Assembly (NCBI GenBank): GCA_910588335.1
Contig: CAJUQV010000043.1
Location: 1-14,388, forward strand
DNA from: an uncultured Ruminiclostridium sp.
Lineage (GTDB): Bacteria > Bacillota > Clostridia > Oscillospirales > Ruminococcaceae
Reading direction: 5' to 3'
Length of the DNA: 14,388 bases
The position numbers were made by a program, and so were the translations under genes. Below, piece after piece: positions 14,263 through 14,388 of the stretch (position 1 is the stretch's first letter; every line of letters starts with the position of its first letter). The notes below the pieces were generated by a model. It was not told the origin of the DNA. It made no database searches and was given only the letters and a program-made list of their open reading frames with translations.

Positions 14263-14388
14263 AAAAAATCACAAATTATTCTAGGGCGTATCTGAAAACT
14301 AAGCAATTTTGTGCAATTTCGCAAAATGCGTGACGATTTCAAGGAAAAAAGCGCAGGAATACTAAAGTATTTCGAGCATTTTTGACGC
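14263..14388. repeat. Possible terminal region of another mobile element
   Basis: This region has no gene. It starts near 14284 with GGGCGTATCTGAAAACTAAG and continues through an AT-rich tract with repeated GCAATTTT/GCAAAATGCG units. It ends in a small hairpin (AATACT/AGTATT, 14358-14371) flanked by AAAAAAGC and GCATTTTT. The layout resembles an IS end with its leader, but the window ends before any transposase, so this is a guess. Confidence 0.25.

Noticed and set aside
14076..14342. 88-codon ORF (-) at the window end
   Set aside because: It is antisense to the exporter fragment and crosses its breakpoint and the repeat region. No start signal or recognisable domain.
1..14388. CRISPR array, toxin-antitoxin pair, retron or phage-defence operon
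   Set aside because: No regularly spaced repeats are seen. The only reverse-transcriptase-related gene is a group II maturase tail without its RT domain, and no paired small toxin/antitoxin genes were recognised.

Overview
The window looks like a chromosomal segment of a low-to-moderate GC Firmicute of class Clostridia, possibly a gut Ruminococcaceae or Oscillospirales relative. The support is a HrcA/CIRCE-type groESL operon, AAGGAGG-like ribosome binding sites, consensus TTGACA/TATAAT promoters, small Firmicute-type lipoproteins including a DUF4300 member, and mobile elements typical of Clostridia. The genus cannot be fixed from the sequence alone.

Layout. Bases 1-527 hold a doubtful ORF and a leader region. 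Next comes asnB (528-2360, +), a full-length glutamine-dependent asparagine synthetase. Bases 2361-3574 are an AT-rich graveyard. They hold a palindrome, two IS ends with their outer edges facing each other beside a 29-residue transposase tail, one unrecognised small ORF, and a truncated XRE-type regulator. An IS3-family element follows at 3575-5398, with both inverted repeats and a GTT target duplication. Its orfA appears frameshifted at an A run and its orfB carries an internal TAA, so this copy is probably inactive. Hairpin-rich DNA then leads to ssrA (tmRNA, 5718-6070, -), which has a near-perfect promoter and a 21-bp terminator-like stem.

Bases 6572-10332 (-) carry two predicted lipoproteins. 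One is an 840-residue von Willebrand factor A protein with three C-terminal Ig-like repeats. The other is a DUF4300 protein. They probably sit on the outer face of the cytoplasmic membrane, and no function can be assigned beyond that. Facing away from them is groES-groEL (10603-12559, +), with a perfect CIRCE operator upstream and a strong terminator downstream.

From about 12650 to the end the sequence is again debris. It contains a tandem 11-bp repeat, a stand-alone terminator hairpin, the 3' ribozyme end and maturase/HNH C-terminus of a 5'-truncated group II intron (-), and a slice of an ABC exporter. That slice begins near the membrane-to-ATPase linker and is cut directly after the Walker A lysine. 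The last ~100 bases look like the end of another repeat or IS.

Housekeeping genes (asnB, ssrA, groESL) are intact and separately controlled, while the DNA between them has collected and degraded several mobile elements. I see no clear, complete, undescribed system. The least explained intact genes are the VWA/Ig-like lipoprotein and its DUF4300 neighbour.
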